A stretch of 64,000 nt of DNA from Hypomesus transpacificus (GCF_021917145.1 NC_061078.1:6921076-6985075); one strand, 5' to 3'; positions 36,021 to 47,905 are shown, counted from the stretch's first letter. The notes: generated from the letters alone by a model not told the origin. Numbers and translations are program-made.

Positions 36021-36448
36021 CCTTGACATTAAGTATAATTTATATTCCTACTATGTACAGTAAGTCTTTCCCACTGTTTAATCCTTTAACAATATAATAA
36101 TTCTCTGGAAAGAGGTTCTGCAACCCTTTTCAGCATGGAAAGAACTGTTTGGGGTTCCAAAAACAAGCAATGCTCATGTTTCTATCTGCAACCACAAAGG
36201 TTCTATACAGATTTGTTCGACAGAGGGTCATCTTTTGCGACAATGTTCATAGAGTACCTGGTAAAGCAGCTTACCTGTTGCAGGGAGGTGAGCACACCTG
36301 CTGCGGGCTTCTCAGGGTCACACTCGTCTCCGTCCTCCAGCTTGCTCCTTCGGCAGGACCGGCAGAAGAGCGAGAGGCCACAGAGAGTGAGCACGCCCGA
36401 GGCCGTGCCCATTGTGGCGCCCAGTATGGCAGCCATGGAGAAGATCAT
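29786..36448 (-). CDS. syt13: Synaptotagmin-13
   Basis: SYT13 is an atypical, calcium-independent synaptotagmin of vesicle membranes in neuroendocrine cells. Six exons, from high to low, are 36275-36448, 35065-35308, 34791-34925, 32662-32969, 30200-30323 and 29786-30108. They give 435 residues, against 426 in human. The N-terminus MIFSMAAILGATMGTASG is a membrane segment without a classical signal peptide, followed by cysteines and a basic stop-transfer (CRSCRRSK). A linker holds the conserved KFPKIYQPKPSVTCPEVINY. C2A lies in the 34.8-kb and 32.7-kb exons. C2B begins GELLLSISYLPAANRLGVVV and continues LKKKQTRRVKHKMNPVWNEM, ending RKQIAMWHPLNT, almost as in human. The usual five calcium-binding Asp residues are not preserved, as expected for SYT13. 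Introns contain a hAT-type element and another dispersed repeat. Confidence 0.96.
32055..32230 (-). mobile_element. Dispersed repeat, copy 2 (inverted relative to copy 1)
   Basis: Read on the minus strand it begins CAGGGTGCTAATTACAG and carries the same blocks as 17631-17805: TTTGACCCCCC, AAAAGAGGTAAAAAC, TCTTACCTGTAATTG and GCCCTGGAGAAGAAGTT. It lies in a syt13 intron. Confidence 0.6.
33099..33432. mobile_element. Non-autonomous hAT-type transposon with 8-bp target duplication
   Basis: This is a 334-bp AT-rich element with terminal inverted repeats TAGGGGTGTAACGATA and its complement TGTTACACCCCTA. It is flanked by the identical octamer CAAATAAG at 33091-33098 and 33433-33440. Eight-base target duplications are the hAT hallmark. 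It has no transposase ORF and sits in a syt13 intron. Confidence 0.88.
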
Positions 36449-38422
36449 CCTGGTTAACCACCTCCACCACTGGAGACAGGAGAGGAGGAGGAGGAGGAGA
36501 AGGTGCAAAACAGCTATGTTAGTCCTCCTCAGGCTGCATACTGACTGAAGTGGTTTGGGATGGTGCTTAGGAGATCCTGCAGCAGATAGAAACACTATTC
36601 CAGCAATAGGTTTCACCTAAACAGAGAACCAGAGTTCTCATCCAGGTTCAAGTCCTGCTATTGGCTCCTTGCATTCCACTGAGGGAGAGAGAGAGAGGTA
36701 TAGAGAGGCTCAGTATCTCTCTTCTACAGAGAGAGAGAGTGTGTTCCTCTCTGCAAAGAGGAGCAGAGTGAGAGAGCAGCAGACTGGCTCTAATACTTGC
36801 ATCAATTCAGGAGCGGAAAGGGAGGGAGAAGGGAAAAGAGGAGGAGAGACGATGGTGAGAAAAAGGGAGGGGGAGAGAGAGCAGAGTGAAAAGGGAGGGA
36901 GAGGGGAGAAGAGGAAGAGAGAGGAGGAGAAGGTAGAGCGAAGAGGGAATGCAGAGGAGAGGGGAGAGAGTGTCAGTGTGCTGTTTGATTGACTGGTTTA
37001 GACAGAATGAGTGCTGTTCATTGATGCCTCCCTGCCTGCTCTTCCTCTCTGATCTTTATCTATCTTGCTGCCCCCCCCCCCGTTCCCTTTCTTCCCTCTC
37101 TCCCATGCCCCCAGAAACCAAAGTATGACGTCAGACGAGAGAGCCCTGCTCTACAAACCAGTCCGCTAACAAACCCTGATGCTCTTCCTCTCTAACACCT
37201 CTCTGTCTCTATCCCTGTATTCCCCACCCCTTAAAAATACTGCAAAGCCACCTTGCAGTTCAATGGTGTGGGTGGTTAGCTTTACAACTGAAAAGAGTTT
37301 TGACAAAAACTATTTCTCGCCATCCCTCCCCTTTACCATCCAATCCCTTCGACAACCCCCTTGCATCTGTACCGCCGCTCTCTTCTCCACCATACCATCT
37401 TTTTGCCTCCTTGCTCCACACTGGGAAGCTGTAGCCTATGCTGCGCTAGGGATACAGACCCAGGTAGCCTATGTGTGTCTGTGTAACACCCAGCAGGGGA
37501 TAATCCAAATAGTCAGAGAAGAGGACTCTGGCTTTGCTTTAGTCTACAGGACTCCTTAGGTGGGGAAGACCTTCTCCTGTTGCTATATTTGGGTCGCCCC
37601 CTCCCCCTCCCCCCTTCAGATCGAGATATGCAGCGTTTCCATGGCAACGGTGACCTCCCTGGAGAAAACCCCTTGAATGTGTGACTGGGGTCTAGATCTG
37701 GCACAATAATTTGGCCTGTCTGTGCCCCTTGTTCTGGAGGTGCGGTGCCAGCACCATGATGGCTCTGCTGTCTTTAGCACTGGGTGGTTTGGTGACCTCT
37801 GCACCCAGTTCTACTCTTTTTGTCTGTCACGAATGTGTTGCTTTTGATCAAAGCAGTACAATTTCTTAATGGCGAAATAATCTCTTTGAAATAATATTGT
37901 TCACTGGCTATGCAGCTGTGTTATGTGAAGGCAATAACATTTGCTTTTTTTGCATTTCGGCACTGCAGTCGAGCCGAGGCTTGTTTGATTGAACATTAAA
38001 AAAGCATAGCTTCATCTCTGATGCCATCTCGAGGAAGAGAGAAAAAATAAACATCACACTGTGTTCGTTGTAAATAGACAGATCATATAGGTACAGAATG
38101 CTACAAGAACCTTCTGGTGTTCCATATGAGAACCTATCGATAATAACAATAATATATTAAAATAATCATGTTCTATTCTCCTGTGTTTCTCTGTCGAAGA
38201 AACTTGCCTGTTTATGTCACATTTGAACAAGAAATGAAGGCATTTGTTAAGATACAACTGTAACTAGATTGACATGACACCCTTTGCAGTCTTAATAATC
38301 TACGACGAACCTTTCGTGTCCATCTCCATGTGGGGACTATTTGATAACAAGAAAGCGTGCGGGAACGCCCCTTTGACACAGAGATGGGGTGGGACTTTGG
38401 GGCCAAAACTCCAGGTTCCAAA
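36449..38422. other. syt13 promoter side and syt13-fbxo3 intergenic region
   Basis: The 2 kb between the divergent syt13 and fbxo3 starts has a purine-rich stretch (36680-36970), pyrimidine-rich DNA (37020-37400) and an RFX-type X-box (separate entry). No coding exon is supported. Confidence 0.6.
37635..37648. promoter_or_regulatory. RFX X-box (GTTTCCATGGCAAC)
   Basis: This matches the palindromic RFX-family X-box consensus GTNRCC-N(0-3)-RGYAAC in both half-sites. It lies 1.2 kb upstream of the syt13 start and 0.8 kb upstream of the fbxo3 start. Function is inferred from the motif only. Confidence 0.5.
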
Positions 38423-41400
38423 ATGGCAGCGTCCGTGGAGCTAAGCTTGAACGATTTACCCTCCGATCCTCTATTGTTAATTTTGTCATTTCTCGATTTC
38501 AGAGACTTTATCAGGTATGTATGTCAATATCGTTTGTTGCATATCGCAAAGTAATCGTCAAACCATTAATATTAGTTCATATAGTGCATGTTGTTCAAGG
38601 TAGTAACTTCGCTTGAGCAGCGCTAGCAAACTAGCTAGGTAGCGGCACAGGTATTGGGAGACTTTTTGTTTACAAACTTCAAGCTTATCCATATAAGATG
38701 AATGTTTCTTACGATTGTGTTGTAATGGTCAATACTTCAAATACAATTTTAATGATATAGTTAGCATGTAATGAGTAACGATGTCTTTGTAGGTTAATTT
38801 ACCAGTTAGCTCTGTGACGCTACAGCTAGACGAGTAGCTGTCAAAACATTGCTGCAGTGCTAAACACAACACTAGCCAGCTTGCTAACTTCCATCTGCCT
38901 TTAATAAAAAGTAAACAAATTGTGATATTATCACCTTTCCGTTTCTGCTGGCTAAGGTTTCTTTTAATGTTACAATAGTTTCCAAAATCCCATCCGTAAT
39001 CAGAACGCACAGTTTAAACTATTAGAAACATAATTTGTTTTTAATAAATTGATGAATTAATAAATAATACGTGACATGTAACTGTGATAGTTTGTCGTTG
39101 ACAGTGCTGTAAATAGCGAAAACATTTGAACTTGGAAGTTATGAAGGCACTTCAAACTCTTACTCAGAGGCCGAAGTGTACAGTGGGAATTCACAGTAGA
39201 TTACTCGATCATAACCAGTTAGTCTCTGCTGGTATCTCATTTTTCTTATCAGCTGCACTTTTGTCAGTCGTCGTCTCAACGACCTGTCAAGTCACAACCC
39301 GCTATGGAAGGGGCTGTGTCTGAAACACTGGCTCCTAATTGAGTGAGTAAATACGACTAAACTCTCCACCTTCTGGACTAAGCTCAACTAAGGGTTAGGG
39401 GTTAACCCTACTAAATATAAGTATACATTGTTGTGCTGATCATTTGTATGATTGTATGTTTTTTTAGTACCTAACCTGTCATTCTTTGCAACATTATTCT
39501 TACACATCACCTGTGATGTTTGTGTGCGGGTGCATTCATGCGTGTATACTGAGCAGGTCAGACAGGAGCCAGCGATCTGTCTCATGGAGGGATCTGTTCC
39601 GGGAGTTCTATGCTGAACTGGGTCGGTACATGGATCACTACGTCATCCTGAAGAGAGCCTGGGATGCACTGAAAGCCTATTTGGACCAGAGGTGTCCCAG
39701 GATGATTGCCTCACTCAAGGGTGAGACTCCCTCCAGCCTGGCCTGGAACACACACACAGTGCATGAGGACTCCAGCTAGTCTAATCAGAATCTTTATGGC
39801 TAATAAAACTGCACAAGAAGTGCATTTTGCCTTGTTAATTGTTTATCTCTGGCAAGGCAGTGAAAGTCTCTCTGTTTGTATCCTGGGCAGAGGGTGCGAA
39901 GGAGGAAGAGCTAGATGCTATCGAAGCCCAGATTGGCTGCAAGCTTCCCACTGACTACCGCTGCTCTTACAGGATACACAACGGTCAGAAGCTGGTGGTG
40001 CCTGGGTGGGTAGCAGGGCTGCTGGTGTGGCAGCACTGCTTGTTTGTACTTTGGACATGTATGAACAGTTGAACACAGATGAAGGTCTTTTTTCCCTCTG
40101 CTTATCTATTTCCAGAAATTTTTCTTACTGTTTAATTTGATTTATTCTCTTTATCTCCTTCATTTTTTTCCCCCCTCCTGTAGTTTGATGGGCAGCATGG
40201 CCCTGTCTAATCACTACAGGTCAGAGGACCTGCTGGACATAGAGACAGCCGCAGGGGGCTTCCAGCAGAGGAAGGGCATGAGGCAGTGTCTGCCACTCAC
40301 CTTCTGCTTCCACACCGGCCTTAGCCAATATATGGCCTTGGAGGCCACAGAGGGCCGGGGCCGCAGCGAGATCTTCTACCACTGCCCAGTAAGGCCCCGC
40401 CCACCCTCTTGATTTTACGATTTACAATATTAACTTCTTTTTAGAAAAGGTTTGTAGGTGCTCTGTGCTCCTGACAAAGTTTTAACCTTGGTCTCTGATT
40501 TCTTGATGTAGACTAGATCTGTGTCTGAGAACTCAGCTGTCAGGTTCAAGATCCTACTGTAAAAGTTATGAACCCGCTAGTGCTGAGGTTGTCAACTGTT
40601 TGGGTCAGTACCTCCCTGTACCACTAGGGAGAGTACTCTGCTTCCTCACCTGCTACTGCAGGCAGGGTTTAACTAGAGGAAGAGAGATCATGGAAACTGA
40701 TGGAAGTGAGTGTTTCTCTCTTTCAGGATCAAATGGCACAAGATCCGTCAGCTATAGACATGTTTATCACAGGTCGGTTCTCTTTTTCTCCTCAATAAAT
40801 CAATGTATTGCAATACAACTACAGACAATGTTTGACTCTTCCTCTTTCATCCTTCAGGGTCCAGCTTCACAGAGTGGTTTACCTCATATGTCCACAATGT
40901 GGTGACAGGAGAGTACCCCATCATCCGCGACCAGATCTTCCGGTACTGTTGTCACAATAGTATGTCATTTGCTACTGCTTATGCCATTGTTATCACAATG
41001 TCAATAATGTGTTTATGTTACTGCCTTAGGTATGTCCATGACAAGCAATGTGTGGCCACCACGGGTGACATCACTGTGTCGGTGTCTACCTCCTTCCTCC
41101 CAGAGCTCAGCTCAGTTCACCCGCCTCATTTCTTCTTCACCTACCGGATCAGGTACCTTACCCACAATGAGCCTTGCCCTGTCCTGCCCCATCTTGCATC
41201 AGTTACTTCCTGAGGCTTCTGAAACCCCAGGAAGGTAGATCAATTAGCTTGATGAACCCATTCTAAATATTATTGAGAAAAATAGCCTCTTTGGAAGTAC
41301 ATTGATCTGTCCTCAGAGTCCGCTGCTCATGTTGACGTGACTCATGTCAATGTTCTGTCCCTCCCCTTCCCTAACCCATATTCTGACCTGCTCAGGATTG

Positions 41401-42626
41401 AGATGTCCCAGGAGGCCTTGCCTGAAAGTGCCTGCCAGCTGGACAGCCGTTACTGGAAGATCACAAACGCCAATGGCAATGTGGAGGAGGTCCGTGGCCC
41501 TGGTGTCGTTGGTGAGTCCTGCGGCTGATGGGATCATATTGAGTACTAGGGGTTAACCTAAATGCAATGCGAATGATGCTAACTCCCCTCATGGCTATAG
41601 GTTACTAACCATGCAACAGGTCGTAGGAAGCCATGCAGCAGGTCATCAAGGCTTCCCAGCATATCACCGGTACCAAGCTATGAAAGATAATGATCATAAG
41701 CACTGCCTGCGCAGAGGTCTTAACATGTTCTGCCCTCTGGGAGGAGGAGCAACAGGAGCCTCCGAGCCTGTATTACCAGACTCAGAAACAGCTCCTCCTC
41801 CAGGATGTTACCAACTCAAACTGACTACCTGCAGAACCTTACTCACTCACTCACACACACACTCCCCTGTCTCCTCCTCCAAGCTGAGGCCCCCTGAGCC
41901 CTACACACACACACGTACACACCCCTGCACTGTTGCATTAGTGCCTGCACATTGTGCACAACAATTGAATTGCTGAATTGAAATGACGTGATGCTTCCCC
42001 CCTCTGTTCCAAGGGTTAGCCTAATAGCCACACAAATAATACTAAGCAAACCCCTGATCTGCTGCCTCTGCAGGGGAGTTCCCTGTGATGACCCCTGGGA
42101 AGGTGCACGAGTATGCCAGCTGCACCACCTTCTCCACCACGTCGGAGTTCATGGAGGGCCACTACACTTTCCACCGCCTCAAGAACAAGGAAGAGGTCTT
42201 CCATGTCTCCATCCCGCGCTTCCACATGGTCTGCCCGCCCTTCCGCGAGTCAATGGTACGCTCGGTAAGTCAGGGAGGAAGGGTTGGAGGAGAGGGGAGG
42301 AAGGGGAAGGTCAGTTCTGTCTCCCAAATGGGTTCAATTGTACTCAGATGTAATTTGTCTTCCATCAAATGATGAGCTGCTTAGTCAGTTGTGGGTTAAC
42401 ACAGGAGGTTAAACAAGGTAAAACAGGTAAAAACAGATGGACTAGATTTAAAGCACTGTCTCCTCTCCCTCACAACCCCCCCCCCCCCCAGCAGGGCTCA
42501 GCCAGTGACGTGACTCGCTCGTCCTTCCGGGAAGACAATTCCTCAGACACAGATGACTATGACGACGGCGAACTGAGAGGCATTAACATTGGCGATCAGG
42601 CAGGTCGCTGCCCGCGACACATCTGA
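38423..42626 (+). CDS. fbxo3: F-box only protein 3
   Basis: FBXO3 is the substrate receptor of an SCF E3 ubiquitin ligase. Eleven exons are 38423-38514, 39253-39342, 39557-39720, 39891-40005, 40184-40388, 40727-40772, 40858-40942, 41030-41152, 41396-41511, 42074-42264 and 42492-42626. They give 453 residues. The F-box (LPSDPLLLILSFLDFRDFI...FVSRRLNDLSSHNPLW) crosses exons 1-2. A SUKH/SMI1-KNR4-like domain follows (EEELDAIEAQIGCKLPTDYR, RIHNGQKLVVPG, GGFQQRKGM). The ApaG/DUF525 domain comes next (VATTGDITVSVSTSFLPEL, FFFTYRIRIEMS, PGVVGEFPVMTPG, YASCTTFSTTS). The mammalian long Glu/Asp tail and RRRR end are replaced by a short acidic tail (DNSSDTDDYDDG) ending CPRHI. The last exon starts at a CAGCAG tandem acceptor, giving two isoforms that differ by one Gln. 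Confidence 0.96.
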
Positions 42627-44020
42627 CCACGCTCCTCTTTGTCCTCTGGTTGCGCCCCCTCGTCTTGTCTCTGGACTGGAGAAGGGGCAAGGCCACAAGA
42701 GAAAAGACTTACGATTTACAGAAGATTTAAAACATTTGTTTTTATTATTTGTTAAGCTGTATGTAATGGCAGTTGGGTGGCTGAAAGAGAGAGGGAGAGT
42801 GGGAAGGAGAGAGAGAAAATGCATGCCCTCGTGTGAACTTTTCAATCCCAGTCCTGGGAGATACTAGGAACTGAGTGATTGGCAGATCTAGCATACTCAG
42901 AGCATTGTGATTGGCTGTTCTGTTAGGGTTCCATTGTTTACCTTCTCTGGTTTCAGCCAGGGAGAGATCTGGAGTGCTGGCCCACAGAGAACCGCCAACC
43001 CTCCGCCATGAAGAGCACAGTTGTCAGTTCTTTCTCTGTAGCTCCATTGTCTAAGCACCCGGCTGGCCACTACTGGGTGATGCCCTGTGTCCCTGCTCAA
43101 CACTCCCTGTGTCCCTGCTCGTTACGGGGACAACAGGATTCAGGAATTTCTCTTCTCATATCCCCTTATGTAAGTTCAGATGTGACCCTGAACTAGGCCC
43201 CAGTGTCGGTCAGCTCAAGTTGAGCTCCATCATCTGGTGGCAGTCGGTGTCCCTGTCAGACAGGCTAGCCCACAGGACAGAACCAGGATAGTACACCCCC
43301 TCCATTACCCTAAACAACTGCAGGGTTGTGTACTCTAAACAAATGTAGACTGGTATTCTATAATGTAGACTGGTGATGCAGTGATACAGGTACAGTAAGA
43401 ATGTGGTTTCTCTCTGTCAATCATTCATGTACGGCGTTTATCAGTGTCATATATAATACATTGTGATTATGTGTAAGAGTGTTATAGAGATGATTTGAGT
43501 GTTTTGATTGGATCCCTTTTTGACCAATGAGCATTAGGTGCCTCCGAGGGCTCATGTAGAAGAGTGACAATGTTTTCAGGTTGTCCCAAACCTGTCAGCT
43601 CATCAACAGTGGTTTGTCACATCAGCACATTACTGCACAAACGGACATGGACATACTCTGGACAAGACCATTACACACTTGGGGGGGGGGGTATCTTTTT
43701 TTGTATATTCACCTGGGGGACAGTATAACGACAGTATGTTACCTATGATTATTATTTGAGAGATGATAAAGTCTCTATAGGCATCAGGCCCTCAGTTCTG
43801 CTGTGTGGTGGGAGGCAGGGGTGTTTTATTTTGGTAATAAGTGATTATTTTAAGCTTATTTTCCCCATTTGTAAGGAAGTTGTGCAATACAGCGTCTGGC
43901 TCTGCTCCATGCTAATTTGAAACCTCAGTTGATTTGTTCAATGTCACTGTTTTTTACTGCCAATTTGTGTTTATTTTTTGTATGTTTGGGGTAAATAAAG
44001 ACTTTATGCTGAATGAGGGG
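42627..44020 (+). other. fbxo3: fbxo3 3' untranslated region
   Basis: This is non-coding sequence after the fbxo3 stop. AATAAA at 43994-43999 is the clearest end signal, giving about 1.4 kb of 3' UTR. A G-run of 10 lies near 43681. Confidence 0.65.
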
Positions 44021-44082
44021 CCCCTAACCATTTTCCTGTTTAAGCTTTCCTTACTGTTGTCATACTATAACAAATTTCATTT

Positions 44083-44150
44083 GGTAGAGGGGGATTTGAA
44101 CCTGCAACGTCTGCAGTTAAGTGCTCTATCGACTGAGCTATACTGTCCCC
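44083..44150 (-). pseudogene. tRNA-Cys-like sequence (pseudogene or SINE head)
   Basis: On the minus strand the 68-nt sequence starts GGGGACAGTATAGCTCAG and contains a D-arm-like GATAGAGCA. It has the anticodon-loop context AACTGCAGA (GCA, cysteine) and the B-box GGTTCAAATCC, then ends CTCTACCA. Part of the variable/T-stem region seen in vertebrate tRNA-Cys is missing, so a working tRNA is unlikely. Confidence 0.6.
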
Positions 44151-44706
44151 ATAAATCAATCCATAAGTATATTGTTTGGACAATGTAAAAAACGTTGGCT
44201 TCAGCACCCTATGACTCACCACCTGGCTCAACCTTCCCACTGATATCAGTTTCTGCCATTTAGATCGTTTTAGAAAGTCGGCACTGAGGACAATCCACAA
44301 TGAAAGCTGTCAAATGTTTTCATTTAAATGGCATTTGTTCTTACAGCACTGTGGCCACAGTGTGAGGAATAATCATTCTATTGTTCCGCATCAGATTTTA
44401 GTTGCCAGATAAGCCTGAAGTAACCCCTCCTGTGGACTGTCTAAAGGGTCTTTGTTCCTCTGGTGCTTCTATCTAACCCTCACACAAGGGTTACAGTTAA
44501 TATGAGTGTGGGGCTAATAATATTGACAGTACTCTGGGGTCTGTTGTGTCCCACACGCGTCCAAACGTGTAAGGGACCTTTCTAGCTAACAGCAGTATGC
44601 CTCTATAAAAGTATAAGTAAAATGTAGACTGCTGTGTCAATCTGCCATTACATCAACCAAGAAGAAGACTGCTGTGTTATCGTCCACTTTCAAGGGTGAT
44701 GATGGT

Positions 44707-44930
44707 CTAGGACAGGGTTCTCCAATCCTGGTCCTCAAGGGCCACTGTCCTGCATATTTTAGATGTTTCCCTGCTCCAGCACACCTGTTTCAAATGAATG
44801 GGTTGTTATCAAGCTCTGTGGAAGCCAGGTAATGACCATTCATTTGAATCAGGTGTGCTGGAGCAGGGAAACATCTAAAACATGCAGGACAGCGGCCCTC
44901 GAGGACCAGGATTGGAGAACCCTGTTCTAG
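44707..44930. mobile_element. Foldback MITE with ~95-bp inverted arms
   Basis: The arms 44707-44803 and 44836-44930 are near-perfect complements. The ends read CTAGGACAGGGTTCTCC and GGAGAACCCTGTTCTAG, and the inner arm holds CTGCTCCAGCACACCTG. Only about 32 bp separates the arms. This is a non-autonomous DNA element and would form a strong hairpin. It sits between fbxo3 and cd59. Confidence 0.88.
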
Positions 44931-45861
44931 GAGATGGCAAAATGTCTGCATTTTCACAAAAGCTTCCATCTTTATTATCCTCCAAATGATGTACGTATGT
45001 TGACCACAATGGAATACAGACCCGCCCCCTCCTGTCATTGGTTGGGCGGGACGCTGGATCAGCTGTTGCTTTGCAATACAAGTGGGCGCGGTTGTTGGGA
45101 TTGTCACAGACTTTCAAGTACACTTCAGGTTCCAGACTCCGAGAAATACATTACTTTCCTCAGCATTGTAAGTAGCTTTTAATTAAACTTTGCCAAAGAG
45201 GTACCTATGTGTTCACGTACATTTACAGCCATTTTGTTAGCACTAGCCATTCGGCCAGCTAACACTTGTTCGCCAAATTGTTTGTTGTCTCAGCCCAGAG
45301 CCATATCGACTAATTTTCTTCTGTCACGAATACATCTCGGAGTGAACCCGCAGATGTTGAACGCATATGTATTAATTGAGAAATACTCAGTGTTGTATAC
45401 AGTATCGGGCCTGTCAATTCAAAATTGGAGGTCAAACCTGTTCTGGCAATTTCCTTAAATGCGGGTTTGTTATTCCTCGGAAATTGTGGAATTGCATGAA
45501 ATATTAGCTAGCTACATTTAAATCCATATGGTGTCAAATCAACGATATGTCTTTTATCCCTGCCAAACATTTCTGGACAAAAGTGCATTGCCCAATGCCC
45601 GTTAGCTAACTAGCTGGGCTGTGACTTCAACGCCATCTTGTTGTTGTTGTTGCCACGTGCTGACACTGATTGCACATCCACTACAGAAAATGCCACCCGC
45701 ACGGTATAAAAAGTTAGTCTGGAAATTATAGCCTCAGTAATACGATTCATCTTGTATTTTGTTGAACGTTGTCCATCTTGATAAATTGTATAGCAAAGCT
45801 AAACGCTTGTTTAAAATTATATGCAGCGTATACCTCAGACGTCTTGGGAGAAGGTATCGCA
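44931..45861 (+). promoter_or_regulatory. cd59: cd59 promoter and 5' non-coding exon
   Basis: GC-richer sequence with TTGGGCGGGAC (GC-box-like, about 45041) precedes a consensus donor, CATT|GTAAGTAG, at 45168, marking a likely non-coding first exon near 45090-45167. A plausible acceptor for the ATG exon (TATGCAG|CGTATAC) lies at about 45826. Confidence 0.5.
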
Positions 45862-46744
45862 ATGAGGAACTCATTTGGGTTATGCTTGGCGCTCTGTTTC
45901 GCCACCTTTGAGCTTGGTAAGTGTATAATTTACATTTTAGTGGGCCAAAGTCTATTTACCCAAGCAGACACGTTTTTGATTGTCTACATAGGTAATACTG
46001 TTATGAGTGACAGCGATGTTGTTTGCAGGTTCAGCCATTCGCTGTTACACCTGTCAGGACTACACTGGCAGCTGCACGAAAACCCAGGACTGCAGCTTAG
46101 ATGATGCCTGTCTCAGCCTGACACAGAGAGGTGAGTTTCCCTTTAAATGACGTGCAGTAGTCTAAATAGAAACTTGGTAAACACTCCTGTTCTTTTTTCT
46201 ACGTCTGTATAATCTTGAATCAAGAGTATCAGTTTAGTGTTGAGTGGTTTTCTCAAAGCAATACCAGTACTGAAGTATTCTTCCTACAATATTAAACTGT
46301 GAATGCTCAAACAGTGGCAACAATGGTTTCTATTGAGTAGACTTTTTAAATTTCAATAGCCAATCAGTGTGCATTATCATGACACGCTCTTGCTGCCATT
46401 AGTCCATCTGTCTTTGTTCCCCTCATTCTGTCAAGAAATGTCTTCCTAGAGAAGGACAATCCTGAGTTAACTCCTCCCTCCTTCTCTCTCTGTCTACCCC
46501 CACCCCCCTCCCCTACTTTCCACACCTCTTTCCCACTCCTTCAGGTGGTGATACTTTTCGCCGGTGTATTAAGAACTCTGAATGTGATTTTGATCAGCTA
46601 AGCTTGGCTTACCCACAAATAGGAGGCTTCAGTTACAAGTGTTGTACGTCTAACCTGTGTAATGGCGCTGTCTCCATCTCTGGGGGCAAGCCTCTGCTGG
46701 GCCTGCTCGTGTCTCTTGTGGGCATGTGGTGGTGTATGCACTAG
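45862..46744 (+). CDS. cd59: CD59 glycoprotein (GPI-anchored complement regulator)
   Basis: CD59 blocks C9 polymerisation and so membrane attack complex assembly on host cells. Three coding exons (45862-45916, 46029-46130, 46545-46744) give 118 residues. The signal peptide MRNSFGLCLALCFATFELG is followed by a Ly6/uPAR domain with ten cysteines, from AIRCYTCQDYTGSC through KNSECDF to YKCCTSNLCNG, the classical three-finger end. A short serine/glycine spacer and hydrophobic tail (PLLGLLVSLVGMWW) form the GPI attachment signal. The exon pattern (signal, first half, second half plus tail) and the position just downstream of fbxo3 match human CD59. Other Ly6 members are the alternative, but the sequence pattern and synteny favour cd59. 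Confidence 0.93.
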
Positions 46745-47440
46745 ACAACCATACACAGCCCAACCTTAACCCACTATACATGCACACGTACAGCATCCAT
46801 TTAACCTCTTCCTCAGACCTAAGCCACGTCCGACACACACACAGGTTCCTCTCTTGCCCATCTCGCCCCTGTCTTTTCCCGCCCTCAGCTCCGGTGCTGC
46901 CGTCAGATTTTTTTTTATATTTCTATGATCGCCCAGACCAACAGAGCGACTTGCAGAAAGGGGTGCTTTCTGACCGACCATACCAGACTCCCTGTTTGGT
47001 TTTCAGAAGGATTCAGTTTGCACTAGATCGGCGCTTCAAATAGATGCAGTACTAATGAGGGCATACTTTGTACATTTTGATTTAGCAATGACTTGCTTCA
47101 GCTGCTAAAAGGGCTATGTATGTCAAAGTTGATCTATCAGAAGTGTTCGGTGTAAAAATGTCTTGTTAAACAAAAACGTTTGTCCTGTGAATGCCCTTAA
47201 AGGATCAGTACTGAGTCAGCAGACCATATAACTGCTCATGTACTGTCATGTCCACTGCTAGCTGTTAATAATTGTTTTTTTTTACCAAATTAGTGACATG
47301 TCTTGCCGATGTAGAGGCAAGGAAAATAAATTCTTAAGTGTGTATTTCAGAATATCATGGCTGAAACCTATGCTTTGTATGCATGCATGTTGAGGGTTTA
47401 TTTGTCAGTGGAAAATAAATAATATCTTCACACCAAGTTA
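46745..47440 (+). other. cd59: cd59 3' untranslated region
   Basis: Two AATAAA signals, at 47325-47330 and 47414-47419, mark likely alternative ends. No other feature is seen. Confidence 0.65.
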
Positions 47441-47905
47441 TCAATGTTGTTGTTGACATTGTGAATTCGTGGTCTAGTGGTGAATTGATGGCATTACATG
47501 TGGTCAAAGGTAAAACATGTCATCCTTAGACTGTCCCCCAGGTTAGCCTATCTACTGAATACATTTGAGAACAAAATGAATGTGGATAATGGGGACTGGT
47601 GGGTGATACATTTTACAGATGTAGCATTTTAACCTGTGACCTGATGAACTTCCTGTTTGGACAGCTGCAGAATCCACGTCGAAAGGAAATGAGGGGAAAG
47701 GACTTGACAAAAACGTGCACACACACATACAAACACAGACAAACATGTAGTGACAGTTGATTTATGTGCCAGTGGCTCCGTTGTTGGACGATTACAAGAA
47801 CCAAAGGTTTCCTGCTTGCCACACATTCCTCTCACTAAAATGTTGGCGTCTTGATAACATTCAGGTTAACACTGAGGTAATCCAATGAAAGTACAATGAA
47901 CACCA

